DNA of 64,000 nt from an uncultured Lachnospiraceae bacterium (lineage in GTDB: Bacteria > Bacillota > Clostridia > Lachnospirales > Lachnospiraceae). Positions 42,520 to 50,517 of the stretch are shown piece by piece (the stretch's first letter is position 1; each line of letters begins with the position of its first letter). The position numbers and the translations under genes were made by a program. The stretch lies in the NCBI GenBank assembly GCA_910579495.1, contig CAJTVD010000007.1, forward strand, positions 13,305 to 77,304. Reading direction: 5' to 3'. The notes beneath the pieces were generated by a model, which was given only the letters and a program-made list of their open reading frames with translations, was not told the origin of the DNA and searched no databases.

Positions 42520-42723
42520 ATGGATGACAAAAAAATGATTGATGACCTTGTTCATATGCTGGATTCCGGTATGGCAATGGGTGTAGGGCACGTAAATGTG
42601 GACTACGACGAAACCAAAGAGGACTCTAAAAATGTCCAGACCATGGGATGTACGGATTGCTCCAGGACTCCCCTGGCATGCAGCGTACCTACCCTGGAAG
42701 ATGGGCTGGATGATTTCCATTAA
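42520..42723 (+). CDS. Small Cys-containing protein related to the glycyl radical domain N-terminus
   Basis: 67 residues. Residues 6-27 (MIDDLVHMLDSGMAMGVGHV, then NV) align with the beginning of the neighbouring radical domain protein (VDNLVSLLDGYATKGGHHLN). Then the sequence changes: the radical glycine loop is missing and an acidic tail with C44-x2-C47-x6-C54 takes its place. AGGAGG lies 9 nt before the ATG, so it is well translated. Other glycyl radical enzymes (hydroxyphenylacetate decarboxylase, benzylsuccinate synthase) have small iron-sulfur subunits; whether this binds metal is unknown. Confidence 0.8.
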   Translation: MDDKKMIDDLVHMLDSGMAMGVGHVNVDYDETKEDSKNVQTMGCTDCSRTPLACSVPTLEDGLDDFH

Positions 42724-42743
42724 TAGAAGGAGGTAAAATTACC

Positions 42744-42983
42744 ATGTCAAACACAGCACAGGTAGATAACTTAGTATCATTATTAGATGGCTATGCAACC
42801 AAAGGCGGACATCATCTCAATGTAAACGTGTTAAACAGAGATATGTTATTAGACGCACAGAAGCATCCTGAGAATTACCCTCAGCTTACAATCCGTGTTT
42901 CCGGATATGCTGTTAACTTCATTAAATTAACACCCGAACAGCAGGCTGACGTTATTTCCCGTACATTCCATGAGTCTGTATAA
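42744..42983 (+). CDS. Stand-alone glycyl radical domain of pyruvate formate-lyase
   Basis: 79 residues that match only the C-terminus of PFL: LVSLLDGYATKGGHHLNVNV, LNRDMLLDAQKHPENYPQL, and the radical motif TIRVSGYAVNF with the radical glycine at G54, ending EQQADVISRTFHESV. The activase abstracts a hydrogen from this glycine. The autonomous proteins GrcA (YfiD) and T4 Y06I can replace the damaged domain of an intact PFL; here the main chain has no such domain, so this protein should be essential for activity. GGAGG 10 nt before the ATG; 20 nt after the previous gene. Confidence 0.93.
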   Translation: MSNTAQVDNLVSLLDGYATKGGHHLNVNVLNRDMLLDAQKHPENYPQLTIRVSGYAVNFIKLTPEQQADVISRTFHESV

Positions 42984-43017
42984 GCACCAGCGCATTCCAT
43001 GGATCAACATCTAAATC

Positions 43018-43091
43018 GCTAATAAAGCATTGCAAGTTGCTTATTAGGCACAATATTAAAACCTCCGGCATTATTTACAGCCGGAGGTTTT
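43018..43091 (+). terminator. Double hairpin terminator of the split PFL operon
   Basis: A first stem CTAATAAAGCA/TTGC-TTATTAG (43018-43047) is followed by a perfect 12-bp stem AAAACCTCCGGC (43058-43069 and 43080-43091) ending in TTTT. The second may also serve the convergent Xre gene. Confidence 0.75.
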
Positions 43092-43109
43092 AACGTGAAG
43101 CCTTACTTC

Positions 43110-43343
43110 TCACCCCTCTTGGTTCCCGTCCCCTTTACCGTCTCTCTGAAATTCCAGCAAATCTCCCGGCTGGCAGTCCAGCACGTCACAGATCGCATTT
43201 AATGTGGAAAACCGGATAGCGCTGACCTTGCCTGTCTTAATATTGGAAAGATTCACATTGGCAATCCCCACCCTTTCCGCCAGCTCATTTAAGGAAATTT
43301 TCCTGTCCGCCATCATACGGTCTAATCTTAATATAATCGCCAA
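43110..43343 (-). CDS. Xre-family regulator (DUF2975-associated)
   Basis: 77 residues from a TTG at 43343 (AGAGGG about 8 nt upstream). Contains a compact helix-turn-helix: LDRMMADRKISLNELAERVG, then IANVNLSNIKTGKVSAIRFS and ICDVLDCQPGDLLEF, the form typical of YozG-like regulators that pair with DUF2975 membrane proteins. It starts 16 nt after the DUF2975 stop. The frame extends to 43406 but would overlap that gene. It probably binds the dyad in the shared promoter. Confidence 0.88.
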   Translation of the reverse strand: MAIILRLDRMMADRKISLNELAERVGIANVNLSNIKTGKVSAIRFSTLNAICDVLDCQPGDLLEFQRDGKGDGNQEG

Positions 43344-43359
43344 GACACCCACCCTCTTT

Positions 43360-43920
43360 CTACAGCGTTTCATCCGACTGCTTTTGCAGCTCGCATCCGT
43401 ACTCAAAAATATTCACTACGCTCCACAGGGAGAACCCAACTGTAATTCCTATTAACAGGTTACTTTCCAGCGAAAATAAGGTAATCATTATAAAAGCTAC
43501 TTTCACGCTTTTTACTATCCCCGGCTGAAATGGGGAATAGCTTACCTGGATTTCCTGGAACACCTTGCCTATAAAATGCATGACCACCGCAAAGAGGCCC
43601 AGCATAATCCCAATGGTAAACAGATAAGTCCCTAAAACCTCGGAAAAGTACCCGTCCCTTGTTAAATGGGCTACCAAATGCATTTCAAAGCCTGCACTGT
43701 CCTCTAACCTGGGCATAATCTCCTCCCGGGTGAAGTCCCCCCTTGACACTGCCTTCTCCACCTCCCTGTTAATGGGATCCTGAAAGGCAATCATCATAGC
43801 TCCCGTGGACAGCGCAAGGACTGCCGCCACAATCAATATCACCTTAACCGCCCTGGCTGCTTTCAGGGCAATCCTGCTGCTCTTTTGAATTTTCTGCACC
43901 TTTAAATTTCCCTCACTCAT
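43360..43920 (-). CDS. DUF2975 membrane protein
   Basis: 186 residues with four membrane helices (VILIVAAVLALSTGAMMIAF, LFTIGIMLGLFAVVMHFIG, VAFIMITLFSLESNLLIGIT and a flanking one). The FIGKVFQEIQVSYSPFQPG stretch between helices 2 and 3 is characteristic. DUF2975 genes are nearly always next to a small Xre regulator, as here; function unknown. ATG at 43920 follows GAGAGGG. Confidence 0.88.
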   Translation of the reverse strand: MSEGNLKVQKIQKSSRIALKAARAVKVILIVAAVLALSTGAMMIAFQDPINREVEKAVSRGDFTREEIMPRLEDSAGFEMHLVAHLTRDGYFSEVLGTYLFTIGIMLGLFAVVMHFIGKVFQEIQVSYSPFQPGIVKSVKVAFIMITLFSLESNLLIGITVGFSLWSVVNIFEYGCELQKQSDETL

Positions 43921-44066
43921 TTTTCCCTCTCTTCCCCGGAGCCTGACCATAGGCTATCTGCCCTGCCTCCAGAACAGCGGCTCCTTGGGGCTGTCTGGGG
44001 CTGCAAAGGCTTATTCTGTGCAATGACTCCAGCCCGGCATATACCTCTCTTTCCTGTTACACTTTC

Positions 44067-44121
44067 ATGATAATATAACGATATACGTTTGTCAATAATA
44101 ATTTAATGTTTATCATTAAAT
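44067..44121 (-). promoter_or_regulatory. Promoter and operators of the DUF2975/Xre operon
   Basis: Minus strand TTGACA (44090-44095), 17-nt spacer, TATCAT (44067-44072). The dyad AACG-ATATA-CGTT (44077-44089) fills the spacer, and a second inverted repeat ATTTAATG/CATTAAAT (44101-44121) lies upstream of the -35. Both are candidate sites for the Xre protein. Confidence 0.6.
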
Positions 44122-44246
44122 ATTATATATTTATCATAAATTCTTCTACGAATTTGCCAATCAGGGCAATTATCCCGGGCATTACCGCCCTGCCATTAAC
44201 GGATTCCCCTGGCACTCCCTGCTGCTTTCCCGGAATTTCTCCCCAA

Positions 44247-44279
44247 CAGATTGGAATTTTTCCCCCAATCTGCTATACT
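44247..44279 (+). promoter_or_regulatory. Promoter and dyad of the PFL activase gene
   Basis: TTGGAA (44251-44256), 17-nt spacer, TATACT (44274-44279). The inverted repeat CAGATTGG (44247-44254) / CCAATCTG (44265-44272) covers the -35 and most of the spacer, so a repressor site is likely. Confidence 0.6.
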
Positions 44280-44326
44280 GTAGTAAACACCCATATGATA
44301 TGGAAAGTAAGAAGGGAGAATCTATT

Positions 44327-45085
44327 ATGCAAGGTAGAATTCATTCACTGGAGAGTTTCGGCACTGTAGACGGGCCCGGAACGCGGTTTGTGGTCTTTGT
44401 CCAGGGCTGCCCCATGCGCTGCGCTTACTGCCACAATCCTGATACCTGGGCAATGACCGGCGGTACCATGATGGAGCCAGAGGAAATATTTGAGCAATAT
44501 AAAAGAAATAAAGATTTTTACAAAAACGGCGGGATCACTGTCACCGGGGGAGAACCCCTGATGCAGGTGGATTTCCTTATTAGCCTGTTCACCATTGCAA
44601 AGGAAAACAATGTGCATACCTGTATTGATTCCTCCGGCATCGCTTTTAAACCCGACAATGGGCCTTTCATCGAAAAGCTGGATAAGCTGATGGCGCTCAC
44701 TGACCTGGTAATGCTGGATATCAAGCACATAGACCCTGAAAAGCACAAAGAGCTTACCGGCCAGCCTAATGATGGGATCCTGGCATTTGCCTCCTACCTG
44801 AACAAAAGGCATGTGGATATGTGGATACGCCACGTGATTGTTCCCGGCATCACAGACCAGGAAGATGATTTATTTAAGCTCGGTTATTTTATCGGCCAGT
44901 TCAGCAACCTAAAGGCCCTGGACGTGCTTCCTTACCACACCATGGGCGAATCCAAATACGAAAAGCTGGCTATCCCCTACAAGCTTGCAGGCGTCCCTGC
45001 TATGGATAAGAATAAAGTGGTGGAGAAAAAGGCTGTGATCTTAAACGGGATCCGGCAGCGCCGGGAAGAACAGGCAAAACATTAA
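44327..45085 (+). CDS. pflA: Pyruvate formate-lyase activating enzyme
   Basis: 252 residues, radical SAM. The cluster motif is CPMRCAYCHNPDTW (CxxxCxxC), preceded by SLESFGTVDGPGTRFVVFVQ, and followed by GGITVTGGEPLMQ and LDIKHIDPEKHKEL. It uses SAM and a reduced [4Fe-4S] cluster to put the radical on the glycine of the glycyl radical domain (here the separate 79-residue protein). ATG at 44327 with GGGAGA upstream; a longer frame from 44300 begins inside the promoter leader. The ferredoxin gene follows. Confidence 0.96.
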   Translation: MQGRIHSLESFGTVDGPGTRFVVFVQGCPMRCAYCHNPDTWAMTGGTMMEPEEIFEQYKRNKDFYKNGGITVTGGEPLMQVDFLISLFTIAKENNVHTCIDSSGIAFKPDNGPFIEKLDKLMALTDLVMLDIKHIDPEKHKELTGQPNDGILAFASYLNKRHVDMWIRHVIVPGITDQEDDLFKLGYFIGQFSNLKALDVLPYHTMGESKYEKLAIPYKLAGVPAMDKNKVVEKKAVILNGIRQRREEQAKH

Positions 45086-45113
45086 ATTTCACAGTAATTT
45101 AAGGATATTTTAC

Positions 45114-45142
45114 TTGTATTCCCGGAGATTTTATATTAGAAT
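45114..45142 (+). promoter_or_regulatory. Promoter of the ferredoxin gene
   Basis: TTGTAT (45114-45119), 17-nt spacer, TAGAAT (45137-45142), about 60 nt before the ATG. Confidence 0.5.
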
Positions 45143-45204
45143 GTACTAAGAGATTGATAATAAAATATCAAAATACTTAAACATATTTTAAGGAGGAATT
45201 TATC

Positions 45205-45375
45205 ATGGCATATGTAATCAGTGACGCTTGTATTTCTTGTGGCGCTTGTGCAGGGCAGTGTCCCGTAGGCGCTATCAGCGAGGGAGACGGAAAGTTTGAA
45301 ATCAATCCCGATACCTGCATTAGCTGCGGCTCCTGTGCTGGCGGATGCCCTGTAGGCGCGATTTCAGAAGAATAA
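45205..45375 (+). CDS. 2[4Fe-4S] ferredoxin
   Basis: 56 residues, MAYVISDACISCGACAGQCP and a second near-identical half CISCGSCAGGCPVGAIS. Each half has CxxCxxCxxxCP, so two [4Fe-4S] clusters are bound. Clostridial-type ferredoxins carry low-potential electrons for pyruvate:ferredoxin oxidoreductase, hydrogenase and radical SAM activation; placed beside pflA it may feed the activase. AGGAGG 8 nt before the ATG. Confidence 0.97.
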   Translation: MAYVISDACISCGACAGQCPVGAISEGDGKFEINPDTCISCGSCAGGCPVGAISEE

Positions 45376-45387
45376 ACGCACAACCTT

Positions 45388-45421
45388 AAAAAGCGTTCAG
45401 TCATAGGACTGAACGCTTTTT
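45388..45421. terminator. Bidirectional terminator after ferredoxin
   Basis: Perfect 15-bp stem (45388-45402 and 45407-45421, arm AAAAAGCGTTCAGTC, loop ATAG) with T-run on the plus strand. The stop of the convergent MerR-like gene (45401) lies inside it. Confidence 0.85.
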
Positions 45422-46438
45422 TCCTAAGAAAAGCCTTGGGAAAAATCCTTTGCTTTTAGCCTTTTCCTTCCCGTTTTCTTCCTGTTCTTCCGCTTCCCCA
45501 GCCATCTCCTCCTGGTTTTCTTCTTCCTTTGGCCCATCCTCTTTTGCTGTTTCTTTCCCTGCCAGGTTTTCTTTTACCATTTCTTCATCTGCTGCTTCGT
45601 TTATTTCTTCATTTACCTGTTCAATAGTTTCTTCCATCTCCGGTTCTTCTATCCCAATCCCAGTTTCTTCTATTCTTGCTTCCTCTTCCTCCGTTTCCTT
45701 TTCCGCTTCCTTTCTCATCCTGTTTTCCTTCTTTTGCAACGCTTCCTTTTGGGCATTCTCCCGCCGGGCGGCAGCATCCTTGCGTACCCGCTTCCCTCTC
45801 TTCCCCCGCCTTGCATAGGACCGGATAAGCTCATCAATCTGCTGGTAATGTTCTTCCTGCCTGGCAGCCCGCTCTTCCTCCCTGGCCTCCTCCCTCTCCT
45901 CCCGGAGACGGAACTGGTAATCCAGCTCCTTTAAAAGGGTTTCCTTGATATCCTGGCAGATTTCCTCTGTATTGCACTGCACTGCTTCCGCGATCATATC
46001 CTTCAGGAGCTGCTGGAGGCGGTAGCTCTTCTGTTCCCTGGTTTCCTCCTGCAATGCCATTGTCTTTTCTTCCACTGGCAGAAATTCCCCCTTTTTTACC
46101 ATCACCACATGGCGTTTCCCCATATCCAGCTCTGACTGGGACAGCCCGGCCATTTCCGCCCCCTGCTGTCCCTCCGGCTTGTCAAAGAGCAGCACCGGTG
46201 TCTGCAGGTCACCGTTTTTTAACATATGGCGTATTGCCTTAAGCTGCAGTCCCTGCTCCTTTAATTCCTTGATCCGTATAAATCTCCTGATATCCTCTTC
46301 CGTATAATACCGGTGCCCCATTTCATTTCTTTTGGCCGGGACCTCCAGCTCTTCCTCCCAGTACCGAAGCACATGTGCCTCCACTTCCACCTGCTTCGCT
46401 GCATCTGAAATCATGTAAATCTTTTCCGCCTGCTTCAT
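45401..46438 (-). CDS. MerR-type DNA-binding protein with long charged tail
   Basis: 345 residues. The first ~75 are a MerR helix-turn-helix (YMISDAAKQVEVEAHVLRYW, then GHRYYTEEDIRRFIRIKELK). Residues ~130-210 predict a coiled coil with many Arg/Glu, and residues ~235-330 are a highly acidic low-complexity region of Glu/Ala/Met, ending with a basic hydrophobic tail KGFFPRLFLGKKRSVL. RacA-like chromosome-anchoring proteins have a MerR domain plus coiled coil; a structural role is possible but unproven. Confidence 0.85.
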   Translation of the reverse strand: MKQAEKIYMISDAAKQVEVEAHVLRYWEEELEVPAKRNEMGHRYYTEEDIRRFIRIKELKEQGLQLKAIRHMLKNGDLQTPVLLFDKPEGQQGAEMAGLSQSELDMGKRHVVMVKKGEFLPVEEKTMALQEETREQKSYRLQQLLKDMIAEAVQCNTEEICQDIKETLLKELDYQFRLREEREEAREEERAARQEEHYQQIDELIRSYARRGKRGKRVRKDAAARRENAQKEALQKKENRMRKEAEKETEEEEARIEETGIGIEEPEMEETIEQVNEEINEAADEEMVKENLAGKETAKEDGPKEEENQEEMAGEAEEQEENGKEKAKSKGFFPRLFLGKKRSVL

Positions 46439-46487
46439 AATCCGTCTCCTTTCTTGTCTCTCCGAATATCACTTTTATTGTAAAAAA

Positions 46488-46512
46488 AGGACATGCCTGC
46501 CTGGCTTGTCCT
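46488..46512 (-). terminator. Terminator after dnaB
   Basis: AGGACAAGCC and GGCATGTCCT pair with one mismatch (46488-46497 and 46503-46512) and TTTTTTT follows on the minus strand. 59 nt past the dnaB stop. Confidence 0.7.
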
Positions 46513-46570
46513 CCTTTGTAGTGTAAGTTGATATGTAGTTTCAAAGTAAGGCACCTTCTGCCCTGTCCCC

Positions 46571-47911
46571 TTATTTCTGTAAGTTTGCAAATTTTGTATA
46601 ATCTGGCAGCCATACCAGCTCTATTGTGCCAATAGGGCCGTTTCTCTGCTTGGCGATAATGATTTCCGCAATTCCTTTTCTCTCTGTATCTTTATTATAG
46701 TAATCATCCCTGTAGATAAACATCACCACGTCCGCATCCTGCTCAATGGCTCCCGACTCGCGCAGGTCCGAAAGCATGGGCCTGTGATCCGGGCGCTGCT
46801 CCACTGCACGGCTTAACTGGGAAAGGGAAACCACCGGGACGTTCAGTTCCCTGGCAAGGGCTTTCAGCGAACGGGAAATATCCGATATTTCCTGCTGGCG
46901 CGAGTCTGAGCCCCGGCCGCTTCCGGACATTAACTGCAGGTAATCAATAATAATAATCTTCAGGTCATGTTCTAGTTTATACTTCCTGCACTTAGAGCGC
47001 AGCTCCGAAATACTGATCCCCGGGGTGTCGTCAATAATCAGGTTTGACTTCCCGATAACGCCCGCGCTCTCAATCAGCTTTTCCCACTCCGCATCGGAAA
47101 GGTTTCCTGTGCGCAGGTGCTGGGAATCCACCCTGGATTCCAGGGAAAACAGACGGTTTACAAGCTGCTCCTTGCTCATCTCCAGGCTGAAAATAGCAAC
47201 TGTCTGGTTCAGCTTAAAGGCCATATGCTGGGCAATATTAAGGACAAAGGCAGTCTTTCCCATAGAAGGCCTTGCAGCCACCAGGATCAGGTCAGAGGGC
47301 TGCAGCCCTGCCGTCCGGTAATCCAGGTCAATGAAGCCTGTGGCAATCCCCGTTACAGTACCGCTGTTCCTGGAGGCTTTTTCGATCTTGTCCATAGCGT
47401 TCATCACCACCTGCCTGATTGGGACGAACTCCCCGGTATTCCTTTTCTGGACCAGCTCAAAAACCCTTTTCTCCGTGTCCTCCAGGATTACCTCCAGGCT
47501 CTCCTTGCCGGCATAGCAGGTATTGGCAATCTCCTCGTTCAGCCGTATCAGCTTCCTCAAGGTAGACTTTTCCGCCACTATATTGGCGTAATACTTGATA
47601 TTCGCCGAGGTGGGGACAGCAGTGACCAGGTCCCGGATAAATTCCAGGCTGCTGACCTCCGGCGGCACATCCTTCTCTTTCAGCTTGTCCTGCAGCGTCA
47701 CCAGATCCACCGGCTTGCCCGCATCGCTAAGCTCTACCATGGTGTCAAAAACCACCCCATACTGCTTACTGTAAAAGTCATCGCCGCATATAAGCTCGGA
47801 GGCTACCGTAATGGCCTCCCGGTCCATGACCATGGAACCGATTACAGACTGCTCTGCCTCAATACTGTGGGGCAAAATCCGCTTTATGAGCGCTTCATCC
47901 GTTGCTTGCAT
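46571..47911 (-). CDS. dnaB: Replicative DNA helicase
   Basis: 446 residues. N-terminal primase-interaction domain (LPHSIEAEQSVIGSMVMD), then RecA-like motor with Walker A AARPSMGKTAFVLNIA, IIIIDYLQLMSG (Walker B) and the SDLRESGAIEQDADVVMFIY arginine-finger region. It unwinds DNA at replication forks as a hexamer. Order gdpP-rplI-dnaB is conserved in Firmicutes. Ends with KFANLQK. Confidence 0.98.
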   Translation of the reverse strand: MQATDEALIKRILPHSIEAEQSVIGSMVMDREAITVASELICGDDFYSKQYGVVFDTMVELSDAGKPVDLVTLQDKLKEKDVPPEVSSLEFIRDLVTAVPTSANIKYYANIVAEKSTLRKLIRLNEEIANTCYAGKESLEVILEDTEKRVFELVQKRNTGEFVPIRQVVMNAMDKIEKASRNSGTVTGIATGFIDLDYRTAGLQPSDLILVAARPSMGKTAFVLNIAQHMAFKLNQTVAIFSLEMSKEQLVNRLFSLESRVDSQHLRTGNLSDAEWEKLIESAGVIGKSNLIIDDTPGISISELRSKCRKYKLEHDLKIIIIDYLQLMSGSGRGSDSRQQEISDISRSLKALARELNVPVVSLSQLSRAVEQRPDHRPMLSDLRESGAIEQDADVVMFIYRDDYYNKDTERKGIAEIIIAKQRNGPIGTIELVWLPDYTKFANLQK

Positions 47912-47918
47912 TTACCTT

Positions 47919-48368
47919 TTAACCTTTCTCCGTCACCTTTACTTTCAGCTTTCCGGTTACCTTGGGATGGAGCTTTACCCCAATCTCAAACACCCCAAAG
48001 CTTCTGATGGGTTCCGGGAGGATCAGTTTCTTCTTATCTATTTCCTTGCCGCATTGGTCCTTGTAGCCCTGGGCAATCTCCTTGCTGGACACAGAGCCGA
48101 AGGTTTTCCCCCCTTCCCCTGCCTTAATGGACAGGACCACTTCATCCTGCTCCATCTCCCTGGCAAATGCCTGGGCCGCCTCAAGCAGCTCCTTGGCCTT
48201 CTTCTCGTCATTGGCTTTCCGGAGCTTTAAGTCATTCATGTTCTTTCCACTGGCTTCAATGCCGAGTTTTTTGGGCAGCACAAAGTTCCTTGCATACCCG
48301 TCGCTTACTTCCACCACATCACCCTTTTTCCCAAGGGCCTTAACATCTTCCAATAATATTACTTTCAT
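47919..48368 (-). CDS. rplI: 50S ribosomal protein bL9
   Basis: 149 residues, standard length: MKVILLEDVKALGKKGDVVE, VSDGYARNFVLPKKLGIEA, then the long connecting helix and the C-terminal domain (FGSVSSKEIA, KLHPKVTGKLKVKV). Binds 23S rRNA near the L1 stalk. ATG at 48368 has GGAGG upstream; a longer frame to 48428 is spurious. 7 nt before dnaB. Confidence 0.98.
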   Translation of the reverse strand: MKVILLEDVKALGKKGDVVEVSDGYARNFVLPKKLGIEASGKNMNDLKLRKANDEKKAKELLEAAQAFAREMEQDEVVLSIKAGEGGKTFGSVSSKEIAQGYKDQCGKEIDKKKLILPEPIRSFGVFEIGVKLHPKVTGKLKVKVTEKG

Positions 48369-48453
48369 TTGCTTATCCTCCGTTCTTACTATGGCTGCTT
48401 CCAATGTTTTCCCAAACCGGCGGCGCATCCGCCCCTCCTTTTGCTTTGGGGAA

Positions 48454-50517
48454 TCACTCTACCTGCAGGTCTCCTTCTGCAATCATTTTATCCAGGGTTC
48501 CCTTTAAGGCACCAATCCCCTCAAAGATGGAAACGCCGTTTAGCTGGCACCCGGCAGCGCTTAAATGGCCGCCCCCTCCCATCTTTTCCATAATTACCTG
48601 CACATTCACTTCGTCAATGGAACGGGCGCTTATAAACACCTGCCCCTGGTACTCTGTGAGTACGAAACTTGCTTTCACACCCTTTATGTTCAGCAGCTCA
48701 TTTGCCGCCTGGGCCCCTACGATATTAGGGCTTTGGATATCCTCGCTGGAACAGGTGGAAATGGCAAAGGATTTTTTATAAATTTCCGCCTGGCTGACTG
48801 CGTCCGCTTTGGCCTTGTACTCATTGGCATTTTCACGGAAAAGCTTCCGGACCCTGGTAACATCCGCCCCGTTCCTGCGCAGGAACGCTGCCGCCTCAAA
48901 GGTCCTGACGCCGGTTTTCGTCACAAAATTGTTGGTATCTATGATAATGCCGGAATACATACAGTCCGCTTCCTCCGAGGTGATGCGGATACTCTGCCCG
49001 ATGTACTGCAAAATTTCCGAAACCATCTCACAGGCGGAAGACGCATAAGCTTCCACATAAGAAAGCGTAGCGTTCTCAATGATTTCCGTCCCCTGCCTGT
49101 GATGGTCCAGCACGACAATGGATTTACACAGCCGGAGCAGCTCCGGGCATTCCGTGATACTGGGCTTATTCACATCCACCACCACCAGCACTGTGTTGCT
49201 GCCGGCAAATTCTATGGCCTGCTGGCTGTTGACGATCATATCCTCCTGGTATTCCTCATGGCTCTTAAACAAATCCACCACCGGCTTCATGGAAGCACTC
49301 ACATCATTTAGCACAATATGGGCTTTCCGTTCCAGGGTAGTGGCTATGCGGTAAATCCCCACCGCCGCGCCAAAACTGTCCACATCCGCAAAACGGTGCC
49401 CCATGATCAGCACTTTTTCCTTGGCGGAAATGATTTCCCGCAGGGCCTGGGCTTTCACCCTGGCTTTTACCCTGGTGTTCTTCTCCACCTGCTGGCTCTT
49501 TCCTCCATAATAGGTTACGCTGTCCGGTGTCTTCACCACCGCCTGGTCGCCGCCCCGCCCTAAAGCAAGGTCAATGGCGTTCCTGGCAAACTCATAATTC
49601 TGGGCATAGGTAAGGCCGCTTAAGCCTAAGCCGATACTGATGGTCACCGCCATCTCATTGCCGATGTTCACCGTCTTCACATCGTCCAGGATGTCAAACT
49701 TACTTTCCCTTAACACTTGCGTGGCCTTCTTCCGGAGAACGACCATATACTTGTCCTTTTCCAGCTTTTTGCAGATGCCGTCCAGTGCCGCGATATATTT
49801 GTTCACCTTCCGGTCAATAAGCGCAATTAAAAGGGAACGGCGCACCTCTTCCACACTCTCTAAAGCCTCGTCATAATTATCCAGGTAAATCAGCCCCACT
49901 GCAAGGCTCTGGTCGTCCACCTCCTGCAGGGCGATCCGCAGGGCTGTCTCGTCAAACAGATAAAAGGCAATCAGGTAGCCATGGTAATCCCCTGCATCCA
50001 CAATATCACTGCTGCTCATCATATCCCGCATGGAAATCTTCCGCATTTTAGCAGTATAATTGCTGTCCTCAAAATCAATGGCCGCCTCGGTAAATTCCAG
50101 TTCCCCCGGCATCTTTTCCTTTGTAATAGAAGGAAAAAGGGAGGTTATGGACTTTCTGTACCCCTTATCCTTATGTACCACCCTCTCAAAAGCCTGATTA
50201 GTCCATATAATATGCCCTTCGTCATCCAGCATGGCATAGGGAATTTCAAATTCCCGCAAAAGGGCTTTCTGCACCTGCCCGTACTGGGTGGCAAAGCTCA
50301 CCAGTTCATTCATGATCACAGGCTTATTGTAAATCTGTAAAAAGACCACCACCCCGAAGTACAAAAGGGCAAAGCAGCTCACCACCAGCCCCGCCGGGAT
50401 ACTGAGCAGATACACCACCACATTGACCACTGCCAGCAGGAAACCCAAGTATAAGGAAGTCTGCATATATTTTTTCAGCCTTCCTTTTAATTTCATATTG
50501 TTTTTTAATGGAGCCAT
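48454..50517 (-). CDS. gdpP: Cyclic-di-AMP phosphodiesterase, GdpP type
   Basis: 687 residues. Two N-terminal membrane helices (SLYLGFLLAVVNVVVYLLSI and VVSCFALLYFGVVVFLQI), a PAS domain (FEIPYAMLDDEGHIIWTN), a degenerate GGDEF domain without the full active-site motif, then DHH and DHHA1 domains (VLIMGHRFADVDSFGAAVG, VVVDVNKP, VVLDHHRQG, GGGGHLSAAGCQ). It hydrolyses c-di-AMP to pApA and so controls osmotic and wall homeostasis. The gene heads the rplI-dnaB cluster. Confidence 0.95.
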   Translation of the reverse strand: MAPLKNNMKLKGRLKKYMQTSLYLGFLLAVVNVVVYLLSIPAGLVVSCFALLYFGVVVFLQIYNKPVIMNELVSFATQYGQVQKALLREFEIPYAMLDDEGHIIWTNQAFERVVHKDKGYRKSITSLFPSITKEKMPGELEFTEAAIDFEDSNYTAKMRKISMRDMMSSSDIVDAGDYHGYLIAFYLFDETALRIALQEVDDQSLAVGLIYLDNYDEALESVEEVRRSLLIALIDRKVNKYIAALDGICKKLEKDKYMVVLRKKATQVLRESKFDILDDVKTVNIGNEMAVTISIGLGLSGLTYAQNYEFARNAIDLALGRGGDQAVVKTPDSVTYYGGKSQQVEKNTRVKARVKAQALREIISAKEKVLIMGHRFADVDSFGAAVGIYRIATTLERKAHIVLNDVSASMKPVVDLFKSHEEYQEDMIVNSQQAIEFAGSNTVLVVVDVNKPSITECPELLRLCKSIVVLDHHRQGTEIIENATLSYVEAYASSACEMVSEILQYIGQSIRITSEEADCMYSGIIIDTNNFVTKTGVRTFEAAAFLRRNGADVTRVRKLFRENANEYKAKADAVSQAEIYKKSFAISTCSSEDIQSPNIVGAQAANELLNIKGVKASFVLTEYQGQVFISARSIDEVNVQVIMEKMGGGGHLSAAGCQLNGVSIFEGIGALKGTLDKMIAEGDLQVE

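Noticed and set aside
43054..43100. Hairpin after the glycyl radical domain gene as a riboswitch
   Set aside because: A single perfect stem with T-run located between two convergent genes; it is a plain terminator.
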